Shown here one piece after another: positions 18,601 through 25,648 of a DNA stretch of 51,439 bases; position 1 is the stretch's first letter, and every line of letters begins with the position of its first letter. Made by a program: the position numbers and the translations under genes. Origin of the DNA: Nitrospirota bacterium (GTDB taxonomy: Bacteria > Nitrospirota > Thermodesulfovibrionia > Thermodesulfovibrionales > UBA1546). The stretch is taken from contig JAKALU010000007.1 in NCBI GenBank assembly GCA_021824065.1, positions 1-51,439 of the forward strand. Reading direction: 5' to 3'. The notes under the pieces were generated by a model. That model was not told the origin of the DNA, made no database searches, and saw nothing but the letters and a program-made list of their open reading frames with translations.

Positions 18601-20095
18601 AGCCTATCTCGAATCTGTAAATGGATGGAATTCAGAGATTACACTGAGTATTGAAGGGCTTCCTTCAGGCACATCAGTTTCATTCAGCCCTGGCAATCTC
18701 ATTCCGCCGGGAGAATCACTGACAGTGATAATAACAACAGATGCAACAACTACAGGCACGCACAGCCTGACTCTCACAGCCCAAGGTGTTGATGAAGGAG
18801 AGATTGTAACGCATACATTACCATTGACACTGGATGTATCAGGTTTTGAGTTGAGTGCAGAGCCATCAAACAAGACAATAAAACAACTTGAGACAGCAAC
18901 ATTTGATATTAGTATTAATTCATTAAATGGCTACGAAGAAGAAATTAACCTGAATGTTGATGGGGTGCCTTATGGGATGAAGGCATCCTTTGATAGCACA
19001 AAATCACAGGTGCCGGGAAGAGTGAAACTCACAGTCCAGACATCAAAATATGCAAAACAAGGGACATATGCGCTCACTATTATAGGTGACGATAGTCTTG
19101 TAAAACATAAACTCGACCTTAACCTTATCTTAAACCTTAATCCCGATATCGCAGCAGGAATAATCACTACACAGGGCTCGGGGCCAAACAATGAAGCAGA
19201 AGTAAAGGCATTTAACTCAAATCTCCAGACGGTTTTAGATTTAATAGCCTTTAACACAAAATATGGAGCGTATGCAACAGGAGCAGACATAGACGGAGAT
19301 GGTTATGATGAGATAATTGTCTCACAGGGGCCAGACCCCAAAAACAGCGCAACATTACGGGCATTCAAGCGAAATGGGACATTCATAACAGAATACACAG
19401 CCTTTGATACAAAATACGGATTAACATTATCCTCAGGTGATATTGACGGAGACTGGAAAGATGAGCTCATTGTTGGCATGGGGCCAGATCCAAAGAATCC
19501 TGCAACATTAAAGATATTGAAATACAATGGAACAGGATTTACAGAGGTCATGAATTACACTGCATTCGATACAAAATATGGACTCAATACAGCAATAGGA
19601 GACATAGATGGAGATGGAATACCTGAGATAATAGCAGCGCCAGGCCCTGGGTCAAACAATTCTGCCGTTGTCACAGTATGGAAATATGAGGGACAGTTAC
19701 TTACAGAGGTAAATACCATTAGTGCATTTGAAGGGAGTTATGGAGCTAATATTGCAGCAGGCGATATTGATGGCGATGGGAAGGCAGAGATAATCATAGG
19801 CACAGGACCTAACCCAAAGAACCCTGCAATAGTAAGGGCATATAAAGCAGACGGCACCTTAATTATGGAACTCAGACCTTATGATGCTGAATATGGATAT
19901 GGTGTTTATGTTTCTTCGGCAGATATGAACGAAGACGGGATTGACGACATAATTACAGGACTTGGTTCCGGACCTCAGAACCCTTCATGGGTAAAGGTCT
20001 TTAAAGCTGATGGCTCAGAGATTGCAAGTTTTATGTCTTATTCAGATAGCGTAAAATACGGCATTAAGGTATTTTCAGGGAGGATAGGAAATTAA
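12611..20095 (+). CDS. Giant secreted multidomain protein, C-terminal part (Ig-like, NHL, CARDB, FG-GAP)
   Basis: 2494 residues from GTG 12611; the frame is open from 12443 and those extra residues (e.g. SGRFVVSNPPS) also look genuine. Many Ig-like/COG1470-type beta modules fill about 80-540 and 840-1750. Residues about 554-827 hold six NHL repeats (pattern GIAVAxDGSVYVTDxxNxRIQKFD), predicting a six-bladed propeller. A CARDB domain (PDLVVSSQQL to FNEENNTAQMTV) lies at about 1760-1860. Residues about 2176-2480 carry FG-GAP/VCBS-like repeats with calcium loops such as GDIDGDGKAEI. There is no signal peptide here; export depends on the upstream piece, supporting one original protein. Probable surface or extracellular adhesion or binding function. 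Linkers contain many degenerate short repeats at DNA level. Confidence 0.85.
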   Translation: MTAWNNTDNDATITFKYILAHLGPGGSWSYGTQDINVPAKSSTSFNIIIPEVAWQGWLQGTFHAETGKQIGFASKGIWMFYPAVNVTAQTDKTLYAEGETVNLTLTLQNKQNAGYTTTLKVRVSDPSNTSIYNTTIDVSMGVNATSTQNLSFALPSTAQGGYYIVSAEAYDATNKKIGGDSASFELPLSQISVTPNLPSGIIAGDNTFSFTLDNKGKTGVSSGTLDISLKDPDGTVIYSGTQPFAIGVGQNITLNFPISIPSLKFGNYTLTYTQSDETRTGKPSTISIPDTTTVVLSFDKDSYRIRETTNLIVSLTNTGKFNLDPSTGSGVSVTVSVPDVGFTNTQAISLFTAYGSQFTYPIPIPETTVAGQHDVNVTLALPSGSSIAQSSKFTIPESSLTIDYSGSTAPTAGETISLAVENIGGVDTSYTTEKLSITDGRGVVIYQGSVTGSILAGEKKTLADIQIPSQTVNGPVFLDIQIRDTKTSKPSYLYKTFEITGLTATLQTMTNKEAYLKTEAITGLASIANGAFGIEGGSLKLTVNKIKTSGTGQFTYFFGGFGSGDGQFSHPYGIAVAFDGSVYVTDCYNYRIQKFDNKGNFITKWGNYGSGDGQFKWPFGIAVNQGGFVYVVDHENHRIQKFDSNGNFINKWGSYGSGDGQFKRPTAIAASLDGFIYVTDIDNHRIQKFDSNGNFITKWGSYGVGNGQFKWPLGIDVASDGSVYVADTWNYRIQKFDNNGNFITKWGVQGVYYDARIFGIAVGLDGSIYVADTDNYSVQKYDSIGNFITKWSEGQFYSPIDIAIDPDGTVYVVEAGNHRVQKMTPVGGGTEKLFETTIPINQSANTTQEYTTNIGTLNITGKLYLNAELKNSLGQIIATSEYPFYVIGGNTLLLFSTDKKYYRPNETVTITGEVRNLAEITASALSLQLSANSQNIYTATFDVPANGGYPFIVTTTASTEGTYTLTGKVTQNNSTLVEIADQYEVAQPKVSVSVSMSEVVGNEPFDITVEMKNESKVEAALQFGVQSSEFGDSQTITIPAGETKLLQYRQQITGDTTYTFTFTGDLEQTITKTVSYGLSVSVNASVSAVYPEGKIAIPVTITNTGQLDETLTVAFGLQPSAISQNKSYYIPKGGSTTDTLYYDLTEGSYQLSAISTQPSASVTANFSVRKENKVGMTVAVGSQTNGLIPVTVNLTNLGYNEISGSVSVSVSGQNAVVWSSSQGGIQLTPNASRSMIFNINPSAIEPGIYTLKAELLNNGGQQLAVYSSLLTVHGATFQITQLPEYQTFTVGQEATFTFKVKNTGNQEGGVDLNFKAYDLIDSTQTEWLKPGEEKEISFSFMLPEDLEEKDYFADYELKVTSSQQSVAKGQVKYHLAGINLNVSAMLDKQYYSEGETAHLTITVSTLNSQLSALNLFARVNYNGYENQQSFTLNGSRTLTFDISLTQITGEKLFYGIYSESGRSIHLNSIYIYKAGDVITITTDKQVYNPGETVTASVTGNTSGTMTLIGPGNYTETFEFAGTVTKSFPLPSTMSAGTYYISGQLSVASGQVYTEKHAIDVDGIQVKVLECKNDKGKYASSDSITTNFTISSNTTMSATLKAWIANPEGKYTSAGESSISLSSSENLLSTNNYSLSTAVSGIHRLVYGIYTGGLLLASGSEAFDVGDAVILGLSTDKTDYPTNTKTVNATVSLYGAVDASLELQLDGTTVKSESVSLNGFSTLNIELGTVKPGNHTLKGILTAGGLTSTKEASFVYGSDLPDLVVSSQQLTASVEKDNTVKLTFTVTNRGKTTSDATTIALYDGNSLIETKAINALNSAESQEITFIWNILGKAGEHTIKAEVDPDNTVIEFNEENNTAQMTVTIPEITLITETDKDTYKIRHKVNINTTITNLTSTKAYQNLTLVTSAKDPSGNEVYQSSTLISTIEPLNTITHTETWNTSGLQTEGAYTITQTVTSNSQLLTQNSKLITLQKAPDFTMRTDIDYQKIKQGERAMYTAYLESVNGWNSEITLSIEGLPSGTSVSFSPGNLIPPGESLTVIITTDATTTGTHSLTLTAQGVDEGEIVTHTLPLTLDVSGFELSAEPSNKTIKQLETATFDISINSLNGYEEEINLNVDGVPYGMKASFDSTKSQVPGRVKLTVQTSKYAKQGTYALTIIGDDSLVKHKLDLNLILNLNPDIAAGIITTQGSGPNNEAEVKAFNSNLQTVLDLIAFNTKYGAYATGADIDGDGYDEIIVSQGPDPKNSATLRAFKRNGTFITEYTAFDTKYGLTLSSGDIDGDWKDELIVGMGPDPKNPATLKILKYNGTGFTEVMNYTAFDTKYGLNTAIGDIDGDGIPEIIAAPGPGSNNSAVVTVWKYEGQLLTEVNTISAFEGSYGANIAAGDIDGDGKAEIIIGTGPNPKNPAIVRAYKADGTLIMELRPYDAEYGYGVYVSSADMNEDGIDDIITGLGSGPQNPSWVKVFKADGSEIASFMSYSDSVKYGIKVFSGRIGN

Positions 20096-20150
20096 CACCG
20101 GATGCTGATAGCCTTGCATGACTTTAGGCAAATAATATAAATTAAACAAT

Positions 20151-20615
20151 GTGAAGACCGATACCTTATTCTCTTTGTTTCTTAAAAACATAGCCACGCT
20201 CGGCTTCATAGGCTATCTTCCTTTTGCACCGGGGACGTTCGGCACTTTAGCAGGAGTGGTTGTCATGGTTCTCCTTAAGCCTCCTATCCCTTTACATATT
20301 GCTCTGTCCATTTTTTCTATAGCCATTGGTATTTTGTCATCCAATCAGGCAGAGAAACTTTTCAGACAGAATGACCCAAGTTATATAGTTATTGATGAGT
20401 TTGCTGGTTATATAGTGTCTTTGTTATTTCTGCCTCTGAATTGGGGTTACATGCTCTCGGCATTTATCTTATTCAGGTTTTTCGATATAATTAAACCACC
20501 ACCTATAAAAAGAATTGAGTACAGTTTAAAAGGCGGTCTTGGGATAGTGGCGGATGACATAGGCGCTGCAGTATACACAAATCTGGTGTTACAGGCATGG
20601 AAATTAATGAATTAG
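20151..20615 (+). CDS. pgpA: Phosphatidylglycerophosphatase A
   Basis: 154 residues from GTG 20151. PgpA removes phosphate from phosphatidylglycerol phosphate at the inner membrane, the last step of phosphatidylglycerol synthesis. Family motifs are present: GTFGTLAG, the acidic IVIDEFAGY, LFRFFDIIKPPPI and the C-terminal GGLGIVADDIGAAVY. Several hydrophobic segments fit an integral membrane enzyme. It overlaps pncC by 19 bp and opens the pgpA-pncC-(thpR)-recA block found in many bacteria. A fragment resembling its C-terminal part recurs at 22757-22852. Confidence 0.93.
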   Translation: MKTDTLFSLFLKNIATLGFIGYLPFAPGTFGTLAGVVVMVLLKPPIPLHIALSIFSIAIGILSSNQAEKLFRQNDPSYIVIDEFAGYIVSLLFLPLNWGYMLSAFILFRFFDIIKPPPIKRIEYSLKGGLGIVADDIGAAVYTNLVLQAWKLMN

Positions 20616-21085
20616 AAATAATCGAAAAGATTCACAAGGTTTTTAAGTCAAAAAAACTTAAACTCTCTATTGCTGAGTCGTGCACTGCAGGGTTCATAAG
20701 TCATCTGGTTACATTATTGCCTGGCGCATCAGAGTTTTTTGAAGCCTCGATAATATGCTATTCATTCAGGTCAAAGAAGAAATTGCTTGGTATAAAAGAG
20801 TCTTTGTTAAAGAAACATGGCGCTGTAAGTGAGGAAACAGCAAAGGCAATGGCAGAGGCTGTAAGGCTAAAGACAAAGACTGATTTTGGACTGGCAATTA
20901 CAGGAAACCTCGGCCCTGCAACCATTGAAGGTAAAAAGGTCGGCCTCGTCTTTATTGCTGTAGCTTTTGATGCTGGTACAGAATCAAAAGGAATGATATT
21001 TGATGGTTCAAGGGATGAGATAAAACACGCTGCCTCAATGTCTGCCCTGGAATTCCTGCACGAGGTTATCTCCACATGGACTTAA
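20597..21085 (+). CDS. pncC: CinA C-terminal domain protein, nicotinamide-nucleotide amidohydrolase
   Basis: 162 residues, the stand-alone C-terminal CinA domain without the N-terminal molybdopterin-binding-like domain. PncC deamidates nicotinamide mononucleotide to nicotinate mononucleotide in NAD recycling. Visible motifs: AESCTAGFISHL, LPGASEFFEASIICYS and AITGNLGPAT, the latter replacing the common AITGIAGP form. ATG 20597 lies inside the end of pgpA, so translation is coupled. The block is interrupted after this gene by toxin/antitoxin-like genes before thpR and recA. Confidence 0.9.
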   Translation: MEINELEIIEKIHKVFKSKKLKLSIAESCTAGFISHLVTLLPGASEFFEASIICYSFRSKKKLLGIKESLLKKHGAVSEETAKAMAEAVRLKTKTDFGLAITGNLGPATIEGKKVGLVFIAVAFDAGTESKGMIFDGSRDEIKHAASMSALEFLHEVISTWT

Positions 21086-21186
21086 GGCTTTTTGAGGAAA
21101 AATTTTTGGAAAAATGACTTGCCTTGAAATTGCTTTAAAGCTAAACTATTATCAAAGGAGGTATTGAAATAGCAGTTATAGATGCA

Positions 21187-21444
21187 GTGGCGAAAGATTT
21201 CCATATGAAGCCTAAAGAGCTTCTGAAAGAGAGTTTAAAAACCTATCTTGAAAAGAGACTTTCGAAAGTAGAGGCGGATATTTTTTTATTAGCAAAAAAA
21301 TATGGTGTTAAGGATGTATTTGAACTTGACGCCAAAGTAAAAGAAGGGTTTTTTACAGAGAAAGAGGCATACGAGGATTACTTTACGCTGGATAATCTTG
21401 AGGCCGAAAGAGATAAGATTAAGAAATATTTAGAAAAGCTTTAA
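21187..21444 (+). CDS. Small antitoxin-like protein paired with a TumE-like remnant
   Basis: 85 residues from GTG 21187. A strong site AAAGGAGGT (21154-21162) lies 24 bp upstream, too far for that GTG. The frame is open upstream, and a rare AUA at 21169, 6 bases after GGAGGT, would add IAVIDA and fit the spacing. The protein is helical and charged: KDFHMKPKELLKESLKTYLEKRL, then AKKYGVKDVFELDAKVKEG. I recognise the general look of antitoxins that precede TumE/DUF6516-type toxins, but this is not certain. It overlaps the next small frame by one base (TAATG), typical of toxin-antitoxin pairs. Confidence 0.6.
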   Translation: MAKDFHMKPKELLKESLKTYLEKRLSKVEADIFLLAKKYGVKDVFELDAKVKEGFFTEKEAYEDYFTLDNLEAERDKIKKYLEKL

Positions 21445-21590
21445 TGCCATCTATTGACGATATTAAAAGAATAGCAGAGGTAGAATTTGCCGATATCGTC
21501 AAAAGCTTATACCTTATTGACTCCAAGCTAAGAATCATCAATTCAGTATTAAAAGGATTAGTCCTTTATAAAGAGCCGGATATCTGTTAA
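21444..21590 (+). pseudogene. Short TumE/DUF6516-like frame, probably truncated toxin
   Basis: 48 codons, starting MPSIDDIKRIAEVEF and ending KEPDIC. The N-terminal 30 residues (…VKSLYLIDSKLRI) resemble the beginning of TumE/DUF6516 toxins, which are normally around 100 residues, so the gene looks truncated. The start overlaps the stop of the putative antitoxin (TAATG). No compatible continuation is evident in the other two frames. Family assignment is from memory of the N-terminal pattern and needs a profile search. Confidence 0.45.
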
Positions 21591-21617
21591 AATTACTTCA
21601 CAATCAGGAGGCAATAA

Positions 21618-21884
21618 GTGAAAACTGTATATGACAAGAAACATATAGTCTGGTTTGCAGACATTGAGAAACTAAACCTTAATGAAGATCAAAACAGGAA
21701 ATGGTGGATTAAACAGGTTCTTCTAAAAGGCCGTCTGGAAGATATTAAAGACCTCGACTTTAATGAAGTTGAAAGGTTATTACCGGAACTTTATTTGCCT
21801 AAACCTATAAAGAAATTATGGGAGAACTACTTTGAGTGGAAAAGAAAAGGGACCATTGACGGGTCTCCAGCAAGAGATCATTAA
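21618..21884 (+). CDS. Small partner protein of AbiEii-type nucleotidyltransferase
   Basis: 88 residues from GTG 21618 with AGGAGG eight bases upstream. The Trp-rich sequence (KHIVWFADIEKLNL, RKWWIKQVLLKG, LYLPKPIKKLWENYFEW) resembles the short DUF6922-like proteins often found just before AbiEii/DUF1814 nucleotidyltransferase genes. The nucleotidyltransferase gene overlaps its last 53 bp. A role as the antitoxin or accessory half of a type IV-like toxin-antitoxin pair is inferred from this arrangement. Confidence 0.65.
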   Translation: MKTVYDKKHIVWFADIEKLNLNEDQNRKWWIKQVLLKGRLEDIKDLDFNEVERLLPELYLPKPIKKLWENYFEWKRKGTIDGSPARDH

Positions 21885-22536
21885 CACCCTTAAAGAAATA
21901 GAAGAATCAAAAGAATTATATTTTACCGGCGGCTCAGCCCTTTCTGCTTATTACCTTCACCACAGACTTTCCGAAGACCTTGATTTTTTTACCCCTGCCG
22001 AAGACATGATTCAGCTTATTTCGAGAAAGCTATTACAATCTCTTGAGAAAAAAGGCATTAAAGTTGAGATGGTTAGAAACTTTAAAAGCTTTGTGGAGAT
22101 GATAACAAGCCGGGGTAATGAATCAATGAAAATTCAGATTGCCCTCGACAGTCCGTACAGGCTTGAAAGAACCAAAGAGATAGATGGTTTGATAGTTGAT
22201 AGCCTTATGGATATAGCAGCAGGCAAACTTCTTGCCCTTTTCGGCAGAGCAGAAGAAAGGGATTTTGTGGATATTTATTTTTTGATAAAAGAAGGCAAGT
22301 TTACTCTCGACGAATTGGTTAATAAGGCTTCAAAAAAAGATCCGGGAATGGACAAGTACTATCTTGCGATAGCCTTTGAACAGGTCAGGGAACTTCCTGA
22401 TAAGGCGGAAGACCTGAGATTAAAACTTCTGAAACCATTGGACATGAAAGATTTAAAGAGACTTTTTATAGAGGGCGCAGTAAAACTGATTGAAGAGGCC
22501 AAGAAAGAAAAAAATAGAGATATGGATAACGTGTGA
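21832..22536 (+). CDS. AbiEii/AbiGii-family nucleotidyltransferase (toxin-like)
   Basis: 234 residues from TTG 21832. The nucleotidyltransferase core is clear: LYFTGGSALSAYYLHHRLSEDLDFFTP contains the GGS and the (S/T)xDxDF catalytic pattern; later AAGKLLALFGRAEERDFVDIYFL completes the AbiEii (PF08843) signature. AbiEii proteins are toxin-like enzymes that can modify tRNA or other targets and cause abortive infection or growth arrest. It overlaps its small partner by 53 bp, so both are translated together. The pair sits between pncC and thpR, where many genomes have none, suggesting acquisition. Confidence 0.88.
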   Translation: MSGKEKGPLTGLQQEIINTLKEIEESKELYFTGGSALSAYYLHHRLSEDLDFFTPAEDMIQLISRKLLQSLEKKGIKVEMVRNFKSFVEMITSRGNESMKIQIALDSPYRLERTKEIDGLIVDSLMDIAAGKLLALFGRAEERDFVDIYFLIKEGKFTLDELVNKASKKDPGMDKYYLAIAFEQVRELPDKAEDLRLKLLKPLDMKDLKRLFIEGAVKLIEEAKKEKNRDMDNV

Positions 22537-22592
22537 GAGTCTGTGTTCTGATTGTCTGTAGTCTGTATGCTGACACCGACACTGACACTGAT
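22537..22592. repeat. Degenerate short-unit repeat after the AbiEii gene
   Basis: A string of GTCTGT/TCTGTA units changes into GACACCGACACTGACACTGA units, so the two halves are partly complementary. It resembles the sequence flanking the palindrome near 3906-3989 (GACACTGA) and the short repeats inside the giant gene (GTCAGTGTCAGT). It may form a hairpin after the toxin-like gene. Confidence 0.5.
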
Positions 22593-22756
22593 TTTGGAGA
22601 GGAATAGGATGGAGGTTTAGGGGGGATGAATGGTTTCAAGGGTATTTGTTAGTGAGGCAGTCTTATGAATAAAGTACATATTCCGCAATATTACGATTGG
22701 TTGAACTTTATAACTCCACTAAGTCTCAGAGATACTTCCAATAAAACAAGGATTGA

Positions 22757-22852
22757 TGCGCCTTCCTTTTATTTAGATTTTTCGATATACTAAAGCCGAT
22801 TTCATCTGCAAGATTAGAAAAAATTTATAAGCGAGTTAACATATGGACTTAA
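22757..22852 (+). pseudogene. Remnant of a second pgpA gene
   Basis: Following TGA at 22754, the frame reads CAFLLFRFFDILKPISSARLEK and continues IYKRVN to a stop at 22850. This is the PgpA signature seen in the intact gene (AFILFRFFDIIKP), followed by the usual RLEK position. There is no upstream or downstream remainder, and the catalytic DD motif is missing, so it is a decayed fragment. The rest of 22593-22842 holds only a possible 43-codon frame (22664-22795) that I do not recognise. Confidence 0.6.
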
Positions 22853-23412
22853 GGTGTTTCATAGCCATAGAATTTCCAGAAGAACTTAAAAATAACATTG
22901 ACACTTATATTGAACAACTAAAGGCAACGAGGGCTGATGTGAAATGGGTTCTATCAAAAAATCTTCATTTGACATTAAAGTTTCTTGGCGGAACACCTGA
23001 ATATCTATTAGTAGAAATAAATAAAAGACTCCTGTCAATAGCAAAATTACATAATAGTTTTTATATCCAGATATTTGGTGCAGGCGTGTTCCCAAATATA
23101 AAACACCCACGTGTTGTATGGCTTGGGATACAGGATTCAGAAGAGATAATAAAGCTTCAGCAGGATATAGATGAATCAATTGCAGAATTTGGCTTTGAAA
23201 GAGAGGATAGACCATTCAAACCCCATCTGACCATAGGCAGGGTCAGGTCAATGAAAAATAGGGATATGATGATAAAAGAACTTGCTACACTTAAGGATGT
23301 AGATTTTGGTAAGATAGAAGTGAGATATATATCAGTGATGAAAAGCGAACTAAAACCAGGCGGGGCAGAGTATTTTAGATTAAGCGAGATCCCTATTGGT
23401 AAGGAAATATAA
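22843..23412 (+). CDS. thpR: RNA 2',3'-cyclic phosphodiesterase (2H family)
   Basis: 189 residues. The two histidine motifs of the 2H phosphoesterase superfamily are intact: HLTLKFLG (His42) and HLTIGRV (His128), about 86 residues apart as in ThpR/LigT. The N-terminus RCFIAIEFPEEL is typical. It opens 2',3'-cyclic phosphates to 2'-phosphates on RNA. No strong Shine-Dalgarno precedes ATG 22843. It lies 13 bp upstream of recA, as in many genomes. Confidence 0.93.
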   Translation: MDLRCFIAIEFPEELKNNIDTYIEQLKATRADVKWVLSKNLHLTLKFLGGTPEYLLVEINKRLLSIAKLHNSFYIQIFGAGVFPNIKHPRVVWLGIQDSEEIIKLQQDIDESIAEFGFEREDRPFKPHLTIGRVRSMKNRDMMIKELATLKDVDFGKIEVRYISVMKSELKPGGAEYFRLSEIPIGKEI

Positions 23413-23425
23413 TTGACGAGGAGGC

Positions 23426-24439
23426 ATGATGAGCAAGGACGTGATGAGTAAGGATAAGACTAAGGCGCTTGAGATGGCAATCTCGCAGATAGAGAAGAAT
23501 TTTGGCAAGGGTGCGATAATGAGGCTCGGTGCCGGGGAGGTTGCAGAAGGGATTCAGGTTATACCAACAGGCTCCATAGCCCTCGATATGGCAACTGGCA
23601 TAGGAGGCTATCCAAGGGGAAGGGTTGTAGAGATATATGGGCCTGAATCATCCGGTAAAACTACCCTTGCCCTGAATGCAATAGCACAGGCTCAACAGGC
23701 TGGAGGAACTGCTGCTTTTATTGATGCAGAACATGCACTGGACACAAACTATGCAAAAAAACTTGGTGTAAAGGTTGAAGACCTGCTTATATCCCAGCCT
23801 GATACAGGTGAGCAGGCACTTGAGGTTGCAGAGGCGCTGGTAAGAAGCGGCGCAGTTGATGTTGTTGTTATTGATTCTGTTGCAGCATTGGTGCCAAAGG
23901 CAGAGATAGAAGGTGAGATGGGCGATTCCCTCCCGGGATTACAGGCAAGGCTCATGAGCCAGGCTTTAAGAAAGCTCACTGCAGCAATCTCAAAATCATT
24001 GACTACTGTTGTGTTTATAAACCAGATACGCATGAAGATAGGCGTAATGTTCGGAAACCCTGAGACAACAACAGGCGGGAATGCCTTGAAGTTCTATTCC
24101 TCAATGAGACTTGATATCAGGAAGATAGATAATATAAAGGAAAATCAGGAGACAATAGGTGGAAGGGTTAGGGTTAAGGTTGTAAAAAATAAAGTTGCAC
24201 CTCCATTTAAACAGGCAGAATTCGATATATATTTCAATGAAGGCATATCAAAGGCTGGTGAGCTTGTGGATATTGGTGTTGAAAAGGGCATTATCGAAAA
24301 ATCAGGCGCCTGGTATAGCTATGGAGGCAACAGGATTGGACAGGGCAGAGAAAATGCAAAGGAATTTCTGAAAAACAATCCAGAGGTAGCAAAAGAGGTC
24401 GAAGGCAAAATTATAGAAACCCTTAACATGAGGAAATAG
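23426..24439 (+). CDS. recA: Recombinase RecA
   Basis: 337 residues from ATG 23426; ATG 23429 is better spaced from GAGGAGG (23418-23424), so the true start may be one codon later. RecA forms filaments on single-stranded DNA, promotes strand exchange and triggers LexA cleavage. It contains GPESSGKTT (Walker A), [15 protein letters not shown] (Walker B), the L1/L2 region with [15 protein letters not shown], and the N-terminal [20 protein letters not shown]. The C-terminal acidic tail is very short. No clear SOS box was recognised upstream. Confidence 0.98.
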   Translation: MMSKDVMSKDKTKALEMAISQIEKNFGKGAIMRLGAGEVAEGIQVIPTGSIALDMATGIGGYPRGRVVEIYGPESSGKTTLALNAIAQAQQAGGTAAFIDAEHALDTNYAKKLGVKVEDLLISQPDTGEQALEVAEALVRSGAVDVVVIDSVAALVPKAEIEGEMGDSLPGLQARLMSQALRKLTAAISKSLTTVVFINQIRMKIGVMFGNPETTTGGNALKFYSSMRLDIRKIDNIKENQETIGGRVRVKVVKNKVAPPFKQAEFDIYFNEGISKAGELVDIGVEKGIIEKSGAWYSYGGNRIGQGRENAKEFLKNNPEVAKEVEGKIIETLNMRK

Positions 24440-24476
24440 ACAGTGGAAAAAACAGACAAAGATAGAGGAGGGGGAT

Positions 24477-25628
24477 ATGGAAATAAATGAACTCCTTAAA
24501 ACTGCTATTGCACGGGGAGCATCCGACCTCCATATAAAAGTCGGCTCTACGCCCATACTGAGGGTTAATGGCGAATTAATGCCGATGACCTCAGAGGCAA
24601 AGCTTTCGCAAGAGGATGCACTAAAGATTGCATTCTCTGTGATGAGCCCGGGACAGAGGGAGGTTTTTAAAAAGAAAAATGACCTGGACCTTGCCTACAG
24701 CGTACCGGGGCTCGGAAGATTCAGGTGTAATGTCTTTATTCAGAGAGGGGCCATTGGCGTTGTCTTCAGAGTAATTCCTATGAAGATACCAACAGTTGAG
24801 GAACTCAACCTCCCTGATGTTTTGAAAAAGATATCACTTGAACCGAGAGGACTTATACTTGTTACAGGTACAACAGGCAGTGGCAAGTCCACAACCCTCG
24901 CTGCCATGATCGATCATGTAAATGCCAGCAGGACAAGCAATATTGTAACAATAGAAGACCCGATAGAATTTCTGCACAGGGATAAGAGAAGCATCATAAA
25001 TCAGAGAGAGGTTGGCACTGACACAGAGTCTTTCAGCAAGGCGCTAAGGGCAGCATTAAGGCAGGACCCTGATGTAATACTTGTTGGTGAGATGCGTGAC
25101 TTCGAGACAATACAGACATGTCTCACTGCTGCTGAGACAGGACACCTTGTGCTAAGTACTCTTCACACAATTGATGCAACAGAGACTGTAAACAGAATAA
25201 TCTCGGTGTTTCCCCCATACCAGCACAAACAGGTCAGGATGCAGTTAGCTTCTGTTCTTAAAGGAATAATCTCGATGAGACTTATGCCGAGGGCAGATGG
25301 TAAGGGCAGGGTACCAGCGGTTGAGGTACTCATTGCTACAATAACAATTAAAGATTGCATCCTTGACTCTGACAAGACAAAGGCGATCCCCGATGTGATT
25401 GCTCAGGGTGCACTTCACTATAATATGCAGACCTTTGACCAGTCATTGTTTAACCTCTATAAGTCGGGTCTTATCACTTATGAAGAGGCTTTGAGAGGGG
25501 CAACAAATCCTGATGACTTTGCCCTTAAGGTAAAAGGCATTCAGTCTACGAGCGACCTCACATATGAATCACCCCAGTCCCAGAAGGATCAGAAGGACCA
25601 GATGAAAATTGAAAGGTTCAGCAGGTAG
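24477..25628 (+). CDS. pilT: Type IV pilus retraction ATPase PilT
   Basis: 383 residues. PilT is the hexameric ATPase that depolymerises type IV pili for twitching motility. Features: N-terminal PAS-like domain (ASDLHIKVGSTPILRVNGEL), Walker A GTTGSGKST at 131-139, Asp box and Walker B (DPDVILVGEMRDFET), His box (GHLVLSTLHT). The C-terminus ends in a low-complexity QKDQKDQ stretch from a short DNA repeat (CAGAAGGAT units). Located between recA and recX, 37 bp after recA. GAGGAGGGGG precedes ATG 24477. No other pilus genes are in the window. Confidence 0.95.
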   Translation: MEINELLKTAIARGASDLHIKVGSTPILRVNGELMPMTSEAKLSQEDALKIAFSVMSPGQREVFKKKNDLDLAYSVPGLGRFRCNVFIQRGAIGVVFRVIPMKIPTVEELNLPDVLKKISLEPRGLILVTGTTGSGKSTTLAAMIDHVNASRTSNIVTIEDPIEFLHRDKRSIINQREVGTDTESFSKALRAALRQDPDVILVGEMRDFETIQTCLTAAETGHLVLSTLHTIDATETVNRIISVFPPYQHKQVRMQLASVLKGIISMRLMPRADGKGRVPAVEVLIATITIKDCILDSDKTKAIPDVIAQGALHYNMQTFDQSLFNLYKSGLITYEEALRGATNPDDFALKVKGIQSTSDLTYESPQSQKDQKDQMKIERFSR

Positions 25629-25648
25629 ACCCCATTTGAAAAAAAATA

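Noticed and set aside
22664-22795. 43-codon frame upstream of thpR
   Set aside because: No recognised family; its end overlaps, in another frame, the pgpA remnant, which is the more convincing reading.
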